Notes under the pieces: model-generated
What the model was told of the DNA's origin: nothing
Database searches by the model: none
The model's input: only the letters and a program-made list of their open reading frames with translations
Program-made: the position numbers and the translations under genes
Assembly: GCA_037131165.1 (NCBI GenBank)
Contig: JBAXRO010000002.1
Coordinates: 10,070-74,069 of the forward strand
Reading direction: 5' to 3'
Origin: WLNJ01 sp037131165
GTDB taxonomy: Bacteria > Actinomycetota > Thermoleophilia > Solirubrobacterales > Solirubrobacteraceae
Length of the DNA: 64,000 nucleotides
Shown: positions 51,671 to 58,847 of the stretch, piece after piece
Position numbering within the stretch: the first letter of the stretch is position 1
How the letters are laid out: each line of letters opens with the position of its first letter

Positions 51671-52879
51671 ATGGAAGCGGGCGAGCGATCTGATCCCCAC
51701 CCCGCAGTGGCCGCCTGGCTCCAAATGCTCGAGGGGAACTGGGGGCCGATCTCCAGGCGCGAGAGCGCCGGGGCGACAGCAGCGGCGATCGCCACCCGCC
51801 ACGGCGATGCCGGAAAGGCATTCGCCCGGCTCGTGGAGGCTCCCGACAGCAACCGGGAGGACCTCTTCCGGGCGAAGAACGCGACCCTCGCCCTGAGCAT
51901 CGACTCGTCGCTCGCCTGGTCGTCGGATCTCTACCGCCTCCAACTCGACCGGCTGGCGCGGGTGATCGAGCGCATGCAACCGCGGTCGGTGATCGACGTC
52001 GGCTGCGAGCAGGGACTCGTGACCTGCTTCATCGCCTCGATCTCGCCGGCCTCCCGCGTGGTCGGGCTGGACATCCGCCCAGAGGCGCTCGAACGGGCCC
52101 GGGATCTCGCCGGCGCGCTGGCGATCGGGAATGTCGAGTTCGGCCAATGCGACCTGACCACCGGCAGGACCGACCACAGCGGAGCCGACCTCACAGTCAC
52201 GTCGAGAGCCGTCCTCGGCGAGGCGATCGCCCCGGCCGACGACCGCCCGCCGGAAGTTCTGCCGGGCGAGATCCCCGCGGAGCCGCAGTGGCGGGAATCG
52301 GCCGACATCGCAGCCGGGACTCTCGCCCGGATCACCACACCGGGCGGGATGCTCATATCGATCGAGCGAAGCGGCACCTCCGGGATAGTTCGCTGGGCGT
52401 CGGCCCTGGGGGCGGCCGGGTTCTCGATCGACGGGCGAGTCGAGACTCTCGCAACGGACGAGCCGGGCAACCCGGGTGAACGGTTCCGGCTGCTTTCGGC
52501 TCGGCTCGGCGAGGGGCCGGCTACCCCGCTCTCTCCGTCACTGCTGCTTGGGGCTCCCGCAGAGGCCCCGGAGGGCGTGACGCTCCACGGCGATCAAGCC
52601 GAACGACTGGCACTCGCCGCCCGGCCGATCGGGTCGGTCGAAGCGTGGGAGTGGCCGAACAGCTCAGGTGATCGCGAACGACTCGAACTCGCGGAGCTCG
52701 CGGATGGCGGACTGCTCGAGCTGCGCTGCTCCACCAACGGAGAACGGAGCACCCAGCTTCACGGAGCGCAGGCCGCAGGCCGGGTGAGGCTTGCCCGCGA
52801 ACGCGAGCTGGCGGCCCTGGCCGACGGTGAGCCACCGCCGGCCGAGCCGCTGCTCGGGAGCTTTCCCCCGGCTAGTTGA
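51671..52879 (+). CDS. SAM-dependent methyltransferase (class I)
   Basis: A 402-residue protein with the SAM-binding motif VIDVGCEQGLVTCFIASI, the acidic VVGLDIRPEALERA loop and a post-I region GNVEFGQCDLTTG, typical of class I methyltransferases. The following DLTVTSRAVLGE and WRESADIAAGTLARITTPGGMLISIERSG complete the core. The N-terminal 110 residues and the C-terminal 140 residues are not assigned. No substrate can be named. Its 3' end overlaps the copper protein gene on the other strand by 8 bases. Confidence 0.7.
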   Translation: MEAGERSDPHPAVAAWLQMLEGNWGPISRRESAGATAAAIATRHGDAGKAFARLVEAPDSNREDLFRAKNATLALSIDSSLAWSSDLYRLQLDRLARVIERMQPRSVIDVGCEQGLVTCFIASISPASRVVGLDIRPEALERARDLAGALAIGNVEFGQCDLTTGRTDHSGADLTVTSRAVLGEAIAPADDRPPEVLPGEIPAEPQWRESADIAAGTLARITTPGGMLISIERSGTSGIVRWASALGAAGFSIDGRVETLATDEPGNPGERFRLLSARLGEGPATPLSPSLLLGAPAEAPEGVTLHGDQAERLALAARPIGSVEAWEWPNSSGDRERLELAELADGGLLELRCSTNGERSTQLHGAQAAGRVRLARERELAALADGEPPPAEPLLGSFPPAS

Positions 52880-54548
52880 CGACCCTGAACGCGCCGCGCA
52901 TGAACGGGTGCACGCGGCAGAAGTAGGTGTAGGTCCCCGCGTTGAGGTTCGACGGGGTCTTCCAGGTCCGCCGGTTCGCGGCAGCTGTGCCCAACAGCCC
53001 GCTCCGGGAGAGCAGTGGGGCGAAGCCGAGCTGGCCGGAATCGAAGGTCTTGGGCCCGTCGGCGAGCGGGTAGGAGAGCCCGGTGTTCTTGTTACACGGT
53101 GCCTTGCAGTCGGTGAGCGAGTGGTAGATCGACTTGTACTGCGCATTGTCGGTGGCAGTGACGTCCGGCGCGTCGAGGTTGACGAAGGTCAGCTGCCTGC
53201 CCTTCTTGACCACCGGTGGGCGCGCCTTCGTACCGGAAAGGCTCAGGTCGCCGTACTGGTAGACGAAGTCCTTGATCTTGACCGTGCTGCCGCTCGGGGT
53301 GACTCCCTTCGGCAGCCTGGTCGGGTCATTGAGGGTCCGATAGGTGCCGCCGTAGTGCTTGTTCTCCGGGTACGAACCGTGGGTCGGAGTGCCCTTGTCC
53401 CAAGCGATCGAATCGGTGAACGGGTCTGCTCCGACGGTGCTGTCGAGGGCCGTCCAAACGACCATGATCCCCATCGACTCGTACCAGTCGGACTTCCTTG
53501 TCTCGTAGGTCGCGCTGATCCTGAGCTTGTCGCCCGGCTTGACCTGAACGCGCCAATCCTCGGGCGTGGCCTCCATCGCCATGTCCCATGAGATCGGGCC
53601 AGCTGGATCCCAATAGACGGCATTTGAGCGGAACGCCCTGGCGCTGTCGGTGAGAGTGCCCGGCTGCGGGCTGGCGCTCCCGTCCGCTCCGGTCCGCTGG
53701 ACCTGCAGGTCGGTGTAGAGACCGCCGGGGTGAACGTGGCCGGCCGTGCCGAGCAGGGTCAGGTTGCGATCGGCGACGTAGACGTTGCGCCGTGGTCCCG
53801 ACCCGTATGGGTTGGTGAACTGATCCGGGTAGGTCACGGTGCCGTTGAAGCCCATGCCACGGAAGGTGTCGAAGACCGGGTATCCGGAGCCGCGCTGGAC
53901 ATCGAGCCAGAGCGGGTAGGCAGGCTTGAGCGATCGACCGAGATCGGAATCCATCGAGACCCAGTCGAGGTCGTAAACGATCTTGCCCCTGATGGTCGCC
54001 GGCGTGAGGTTGTGGATCATGTCGTTGACGTTCCAGACCTGGTCGGAGTAGACCGGGTAGCCGTAGCCGTCGGGCACCATCGAGATCGTCTTCTCCTCGC
54101 CGGCACCGAACGGCAGGTTGAACCCCTGAGGCCGGCCGCTGTTGCGTGGGTCGCTGACGAACCAGACCATGTGGTGCAGGTGGATGATGTCCGTCCTCGG
54201 AACCCGGTCGTTGGCGGGGTTGCTGTCCGAGTCGGCGAGGACGAGGTTCGGCTGCATCCGCTTGAGGTAGACGTTGCCCGGGGGCTTGGGCAGGGGGCCT
54301 GTCAGCTTGTTGATGTTCGCCCCGGGATGGATCGTGATCGGCACCTCGTAGCGAGTCCGCGTGTAGCCCGGCCGGGGAGGCTCCTGCGCGGGCATCGGGG
54401 TGGAGCTCGAAACCGCGGCGGCGGCCGCAGCCTTCTTCGCGGCTGCCGAGCCACTCGCGGCCGAAGCCGTCGACGCCGGGCCAATGATCATCGCCACCGC
54501 CGTCACGGCGACCAGCGACCGCCCGAGTTGCGTGCTGCTCCGTCGCAT
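52872..54548 (-). CDS. Secreted PHM-like copper monooxygenase fold fused to cupredoxin
   Basis: A 558-residue exported protein. After the signal peptide (ending near STASA) and an Ala/Ser linker comes a region resembling the peptidylglycine alpha-hydroxylating/dopamine beta monooxygenase core: HLHHMVWF (His125, His126), DMIHNLT (His179), AGHVHPGGLYTD (His271, His273) and YESMGIMVVW (Met359 or Met362). This reproduces the CuH (three His) and CuM (His-x-His plus Met) ligand sets and their order. The C-terminal 100 residues form a cupredoxin with IYHSLTDC and GTYTYFCRVHPFMRGAF. Ascorbate-dependent oxygenase activity is inferred only. ATG 54548 has a purine-rich GGGGAGAGA site. Confidence 0.7.
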   Translation of the reverse strand: MRRSSTQLGRSLVAVTAVAMIIGPASTASAASGSAAAKKAAAAAAVSSSTPMPAQEPPRPGYTRTRYEVPITIHPGANINKLTGPLPKPPGNVYLKRMQPNLVLADSDSNPANDRVPRTDIIHLHHMVWFVSDPRNSGRPQGFNLPFGAGEEKTISMVPDGYGYPVYSDQVWNVNDMIHNLTPATIRGKIVYDLDWVSMDSDLGRSLKPAYPLWLDVQRGSGYPVFDTFRGMGFNGTVTYPDQFTNPYGSGPRRNVYVADRNLTLLGTAGHVHPGGLYTDLQVQRTGADGSASPQPGTLTDSARAFRSNAVYWDPAGPISWDMAMEATPEDWRVQVKPGDKLRISATYETRKSDWYESMGIMVVWTALDSTVGADPFTDSIAWDKGTPTHGSYPENKHYGGTYRTLNDPTRLPKGVTPSGSTVKIKDFVYQYGDLSLSGTKARPPVVKKGRQLTFVNLDAPDVTATDNAQYKSIYHSLTDCKAPCNKNTGLSYPLADGPKTFDSGQLGFAPLLSRSGLLGTAAANRRTWKTPSNLNAGTYTYFCRVHPFMRGAFRVVN

Positions 54549-54712
54549 TCTCTCCCCCCTTCTTGGTCGCGGCAAGAACGCCACCCTCTCCTGCCCGGAT
54601 CGTACCGGGAACGAGCCGGTACGCACCAGTTACGGTGCCCCCCCGGAGCGCTGACCGGCCAACTCCGCTTCCGGCGTGGAATCACCCCCGCCCGTGGCAC
54701 AATCGCCACTCC

Positions 54713-55552
54713 ATGTTCGACCTGATCAAGGCCGCGATCCCCTTCTTCATTGCACTGATGATCCTCGAGGTCATCGCCTACCGGTTCGACCACGAGGACG
54801 ACAGGCCGGGCTACGACACCCGCGACACGGCGACCTCGCTGACGATGGGCTTCGGCAATGTGGTGATCAACCTGTTCTGGAAGGTCGCGCTGGTCGCGAT
54901 CCTCGCAGTCGCCTACGAGGCGAGTCCGCTGAGGATCCCGATGGATCAACCGTGGGCGTGGGTACTGCTGCTGCTGGCAGACGACCTCTGCTTCTACGTA
55001 TGGCACCGCTGCAGCCACCAGATCCGGGTCATGTGGGCGGCGCACGTAATCCACCATTCGAGCCAGCACTTCAACCTCTCGACTGCTCTCCGACAGGACT
55101 GGACGCCGATGTTCAGCCTGCCTTTCTTCATCCCGCTGGCGGTCGTCGGCTTCCCGCCGTGGGCGATCATCCTGATGCAGGCGATATCGCTCGTCTACCA
55201 GTTCGGCCTCCACACCGAGAAGATCGGGAAGCTGCCGAGGCCGATCGAGTTCGTCTTCAATACCCCATCCCACCACCGGGTCCACCACGGTGCCAACCAT
55301 GGCTACCTGGATCGCAACTACGGCGGTGTGCTGATCATCTGGGACAGGATCTTCGGGACCTTCAGGGAGGAGGACGACAGGGTCGTCTACGGGTTGACGA
55401 AGAACGTCGACTCCTTCAACCCGTTGAGGGTCGCCACCCACGAGTGGAGCGACATGATCGCCGACGTCCGCTCCGCTCCCAACCTCAGGACCCGCCTCGG
55501 CCACGTCTTCCGCGGGCCGGGCTGGCAACCGACGGACCGCTCCCGGGACTGA
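54713..55552 (+). CDS. Fatty acid hydroxylase/sterol desaturase family membrane protein
   Basis: A 279-residue di-iron membrane oxygenase. The three His boxes are WHRCSH, HVIHHSSQHFN and HHRVHHGAN with a further HTEK; their spacing matches the FAH superfamily. Four hydrophobic helices anchor it. The terminal DNYGGVLIIWDRIFGTF-like stretch (RNYGGVLIIWDRIFGTF) is also conserved. It may hydroxylate or desaturate a lipid tail. ATG 54713 has CACAAT 9 bases upstream and no Shine-Dalgarno site. It is divergent from the copper protein gene and convergent with the phaC-like gene. Confidence 0.88.
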   Translation: MFDLIKAAIPFFIALMILEVIAYRFDHEDDRPGYDTRDTATSLTMGFGNVVINLFWKVALVAILAVAYEASPLRIPMDQPWAWVLLLLADDLCFYVWHRCSHQIRVMWAAHVIHHSSQHFNLSTALRQDWTPMFSLPFFIPLAVVGFPPWAIILMQAISLVYQFGLHTEKIGKLPRPIEFVFNTPSHHRVHHGANHGYLDRNYGGVLIIWDRIFGTFREEDDRVVYGLTKNVDSFNPLRVATHEWSDMIADVRSAPNLRTRLGHVFRGPGWQPTDRSRD

Positions 55553-55553
55553 C

Positions 55554-56693
55554 TCAGGCGGCCTTGGCAGGCCGGGTCTTGGCATTGGCCTTCGAGGCCT
55601 TGGCCGCACCCGGCTTCCTGCGCTTCGCTCTGACGGGGGGATTGTCGAGGAACAAGTCGACCTTCTCCCATGTCGTTGTCCGCGCCGAGCGCCCGGTCAG
55701 CACGCCGAGGTGCCCACCCGGAGCCTTCTCGAGCTTGACTCCGGCCGAACCCTTGAGCAAGCCGCCGACATGGTGCACCGAGGCCATCGGTGCGATCCCG
55801 TCCCCTGTCCCGGCGATTGAGAGGACCGGCTGGCGGACGTTCCCGAGGTCGATCTTCCGCCCATCCACGTCGAGGAATCCCGAGGCGAGGTCGTTGGTCC
55901 GGAAGAACCGGTGGTACAGCTGACCGAACGTCCGGCCCGGGTAGGCGAGCATCCCGTCCATGAAGCGGTCGACGGCCTCGAGCTGTGAGAGGAAATCACG
56001 GTCGTCGAGGTTCTGGAGGATCGCGAGCGGCTTCGTCAGGTACTTGTCGAAACCGGCCAACTGGTAGGCCCGCTTGACGATCGGTGCCGGCGCACCGCCG
56101 AGCGTCCTGTAGATCGCGGTCGGCGCCGCACCGCCGGCGACATTGGCGATCGGGCGCAGCGGGGCGATCAGCGGAACCTGCGTGAAGTCGAACGGACTCG
56201 CGACCGTCGCGATCGCCCTGACCGGCAGGTCCTGGCGGTCGGCGACTGCGAGCATCGCCATGATCCCGCCGAGGCACCAGCCAAGGATGTCCACGGACTC
56301 GGCACCGGAGTCGGCCGCAACCGCCTCGACAGCCTTCGGGATCACCTCTTCGAACCAATGCTCCAACCCGAGGTCCCTGTCGGCGAAGAGGATCGATCCG
56401 TAATCGACCATGTAGACGGCCCGTCCCTGAGTCAACTCATGCTCGATCAGCGAGCAGCCGCGACGCAGGTCAAAGCAGAGAGCAGGAGCAGCCAGCGGCG
56501 GCACCATCAGGAGCGGCGTTCCCTTGGGCGGGCCGGGAGTGATCGGGTGGTAACGGAAGACCGTCCGCTGCGGGCCCTCGTCGATGATCGCCCTGGGCAT
56601 CTCTCTGAGGTCGGCCAAGCCACCGCGGGAGAGCCGATCGAAGACGTTGGCGGCGGCCGAGCTCGCCTCTGTCGGTGTCGGGGGAATCCTCAT
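55554..56693 (-). CDS. PhaC-like polyhydroxyalkanoate synthase/acyltransferase
   Basis: A 379-residue alpha/beta hydrolase-fold protein of the PhaC group. The lipase-like box is GWCLGG, with Cys as nucleophile, as in polyhydroxyalkanoate synthases. Also seen are LLMVPPLAAPALCFDL, VYMVDYGSILFADRDLGLE and GTGDGIAPMASV (late Asp region) and HLGVLTG (late His). The C-terminus has a Lys/Ala-rich tail. It may polymerise 3-hydroxyacyl-CoA or be an acyltransferase; no phaA/phaB genes are present. The upstream hydrolase gene is on the same strand with an 83-base gap. Confidence 0.75.
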   Translation of the reverse strand: MRIPPTPTEASSAAANVFDRLSRGGLADLREMPRAIIDEGPQRTVFRYHPITPGPPKGTPLLMVPPLAAPALCFDLRRGCSLIEHELTQGRAVYMVDYGSILFADRDLGLEHWFEEVIPKAVEAVAADSGAESVDILGWCLGGIMAMLAVADRQDLPVRAIATVASPFDFTQVPLIAPLRPIANVAGGAAPTAIYRTLGGAPAPIVKRAYQLAGFDKYLTKPLAILQNLDDRDFLSQLEAVDRFMDGMLAYPGRTFGQLYHRFFRTNDLASGFLDVDGRKIDLGNVRQPVLSIAGTGDGIAPMASVHHVGGLLKGSAGVKLEKAPGGHLGVLTGRSARTTTWEKVDLFLDNPPVRAKRRKPGAAKASKANAKTRPAKAA

Positions 56694-56776
56694 CTCAAAG
56701 GGTTCGGTTCAGCTGCTTCCGTGGATTTTGATCCAAGCAGGTGGGTCGGGCCGGTGGCGTCGCTGAGAGCCCGGGA

Positions 56777-57628
56777 TCAGGCGGCCCGAAGGCCGACCCG
56801 CAGCCCGATGAAGTCGAACAACACCGAGGAGAACCGCTCCGGCTCCTCGAGCTGCGGGCAGTGGCCGCAGCCCTCCAGCAGCTCGAGCCGGGAATCGGAA
56901 ACGGCTGCGAGCAGCTTGTCGGCTCCCGCCGGGTAGACCATCCGGTCCTCGCTGCCCCAGACGAGCAGGACGCGGGAGGCGATCCGCTCGAGCTCGAACG
57001 GATCCCGCAGCTCGGGCAGCAGCCGCCTGCCGTTCTCGAGCAGGCCGACGACTCTCTCGCGGCTTTGGAAATGGCGGCTGAAGTTCCTGACCACTCTCGG
57101 TTCGATCCGATCGGGATCGGCGAACGCGAGAGTCGAGTAAACGCGCCCCACTCCGGCCCTGAGGGCGGCCGGGGGCAACGGGACCGGAAGCGAAAGCACC
57201 CGCCTGAGGATCGGATCACGCTCAATGATCGAGAGCCAGCGAGGCATCTCGAGGCCGGCGGGAGCAACGGCGACCACCCCGCCAAGATCGTGGCGGCGCT
57301 CCGCGAGACGCAGCGAGACGCATCCGCCGAGCGAGTTCCCGACGAAGATCGCCCCGGGCCCGGCAGCGTCGGCGACGGCATCGATGAACGAGTCGAGCTG
57401 CGGCAGGATCGGCGAATCCTCGAGCGGCGACGCCTTGCCGTAGCCGGGCATGTCGACCGCGATCGCAGCCCTGTCGGCCCGCCCGAGGGCGGCGAGCGTG
57501 TGGCGCCAAGTGTCAGCCGAATCAGACCAGCCGTGGACGAGGACCACGGGCGGGCCGTTCCCTTCGAGCTCGAGAACTCGAGTCGATCGGCCGCCGAACT
57601 CGGCCTCGTGTTCGAACAGTGGCTGCAT
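56777..57628 (-). CDS. Alpha/beta hydrolase
   Basis: A 283-residue enzyme with the fold signatures VVLVHGWSDSADTW (oxyanion region), DMPGYGKAS, the nucleophile elbow VGNSLGG (Ser), the Asp in LVWGSEDRMV and the His in CGHCPQLEEPERF. The catalytic triad Ser-Asp-His is complete. Substrate is unknown; related enzymes are esterases, haloalkane dehalogenases or MenH-like. ATG 57628 has a GGGAG site 4 bases upstream. It lies divergent from the YhaM gene. Confidence 0.88.
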   Translation of the reverse strand: MQPLFEHEAEFGGRSTRVLELEGNGPPVVLVHGWSDSADTWRHTLAALGRADRAAIAVDMPGYGKASPLEDSPILPQLDSFIDAVADAAGPGAIFVGNSLGGCVSLRLAERRHDLGGVVAVAPAGLEMPRWLSIIERDPILRRVLSLPVPLPPAALRAGVGRVYSTLAFADPDRIEPRVVRNFSRHFQSRERVVGLLENGRRLLPELRDPFELERIASRVLLVWGSEDRMVYPAGADKLLAAVSDSRLELLEGCGHCPQLEEPERFSSVLFDFIGLRVGLRAA

Positions 57629-57772
57629 CTCTCTCCCTTCAACACCGCGCTTACGGCAGTGTTGCGTCCGTCACACTACTCCCACCGCCGGGGAACGGCG
57701 CCGCCGCCCGCGGGCAAGCGCCCGTCGGCGACCCCGGCGCCCGTCCGCAACGGCCATTACCGTCGGTCCACG

Positions 57773-58729
57773 ATGGCTGTCAAGGACATGAAGGGCGGAG
57801 AGAAGTTCGAGGGCGTACTGATCGTCCGCTCGGCCCAACAGCGCGAGACCAAGGCCGGAAAGCCGTTCATCAAGGTCGAGCTCGCCGACAGCAGCGGAAC
57901 GATCCCCACCAACATCTGGGACAGCACCGAGTCCGACATCGCTCTCTTCTCGGCCGGCAAGGCGATCAAGCTCTCGGCAACCATCGAGGAACACGAACGC
58001 TGGGGTCGCTCCCTGAAGCTCCACGACGCCGACGAGGCCGAGGATGGCTCATACGACCCCGCGGACCTGTTCGACGGCCCGCCCACTCCCCTCGCCGAGA
58101 TGGAATCCCAGTTGCGCGAGCTGATCGAGAGCGTCCAGCAGCCCCACCTGGCGAAGCTGCTCGACCTGATCATCGGCCCCGACGCGCCGACGTGGCCCGT
58201 CTATCGGGATGCCCCCGCGGCCAAGCGCTTTCATCAGGCCTACAAGCACGGCCTGCTGGAGCACAGCCTCACGGTCGCCCAATCGGTTGCCGGAATCGCC
58301 GGCAACTTCCCCGGGATCGACCGAGACCTTGCGGTGACAGGTGCGCTGATCCACGACATCGGCAAGCTCGACGCCTACACGACCGACCCTGCCGCGATCG
58401 ATTTCACCGACGACGGCAGATTGCAGGGCGAGATCCCACTCGGGTACTTCCGGGTCAAGACCCTCGCAGCGACGATCGACGGCTTCCCCGAGGACCTCGA
58501 GCGCGGCATCTGCCACATCATCCTCAGTCACCACGGCAGGCTCGAGCACGGAAGTCCCGTAGTGCCGCAGACCCGCGAGGCGACGCTCGTTCACATGATC
58601 GACCACCTCGGCGGGCAACTCGGGAGCTTCGACCGGTTGGAGAAGTCCCTCGCTCCCGGCGAGAAGTGGTCCGGCTACGACACCGCGATCGGCGGCGGCG
58701 CCTGGTTCCCCCTCACAGGGGGCGGGTGA
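57773..58729 (+). CDS. 3'-5' exoribonuclease of the YhaM family
   Basis: A 318-residue protein. N-terminal OB-fold (GVLIVRSAQQRETKAGKPFIKVEL) is followed by an HD domain with HGLLEHSLTVAQSV, ALIHDIGKLDAY (the HD pair) and ICHIILSHHGRLEHGSP. This OB plus HD architecture is YhaM/CBF1, an RNA (and DNA) exonuclease. TACCGT lies 9 bases before the ATG, another near-leaderless start. It is divergent from the alpha/beta hydrolase and may be co-oriented with the PafBC gene, 118 bases apart. Confidence 0.85.
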   Translation: MAVKDMKGGEKFEGVLIVRSAQQRETKAGKPFIKVELADSSGTIPTNIWDSTESDIALFSAGKAIKLSATIEEHERWGRSLKLHDADEAEDGSYDPADLFDGPPTPLAEMESQLRELIESVQQPHLAKLLDLIIGPDAPTWPVYRDAPAAKRFHQAYKHGLLEHSLTVAQSVAGIAGNFPGIDRDLAVTGALIHDIGKLDAYTTDPAAIDFTDDGRLQGEIPLGYFRVKTLAATIDGFPEDLERGICHIILSHHGRLEHGSPVVPQTREATLVHMIDHLGGQLGSFDRLEKSLAPGEKWSGYDTAIGGGAWFPLTGGG

Positions 58730-58835
58730 GCTCAAGCCCGGCGAAACAGGCCGAAACAAGGCCGAAACGCCAAGAAAGTGCGGAACTAGCGGGGTATCGG
58801 CGGCCTCGCGAAATCATCGTCTGACGCGCTCTGTC

Positions 58836-58841
58836 TATGCT
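58836..58841 (+). promoter_or_regulatory. Putative -10 element (TATGCT) of leaderless pafBC gene
   Basis: TATGCT stands 6 bases before the GTG at 58848. Confidence 0.5.
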
Positions 58842-58847
58842 CGGCGG

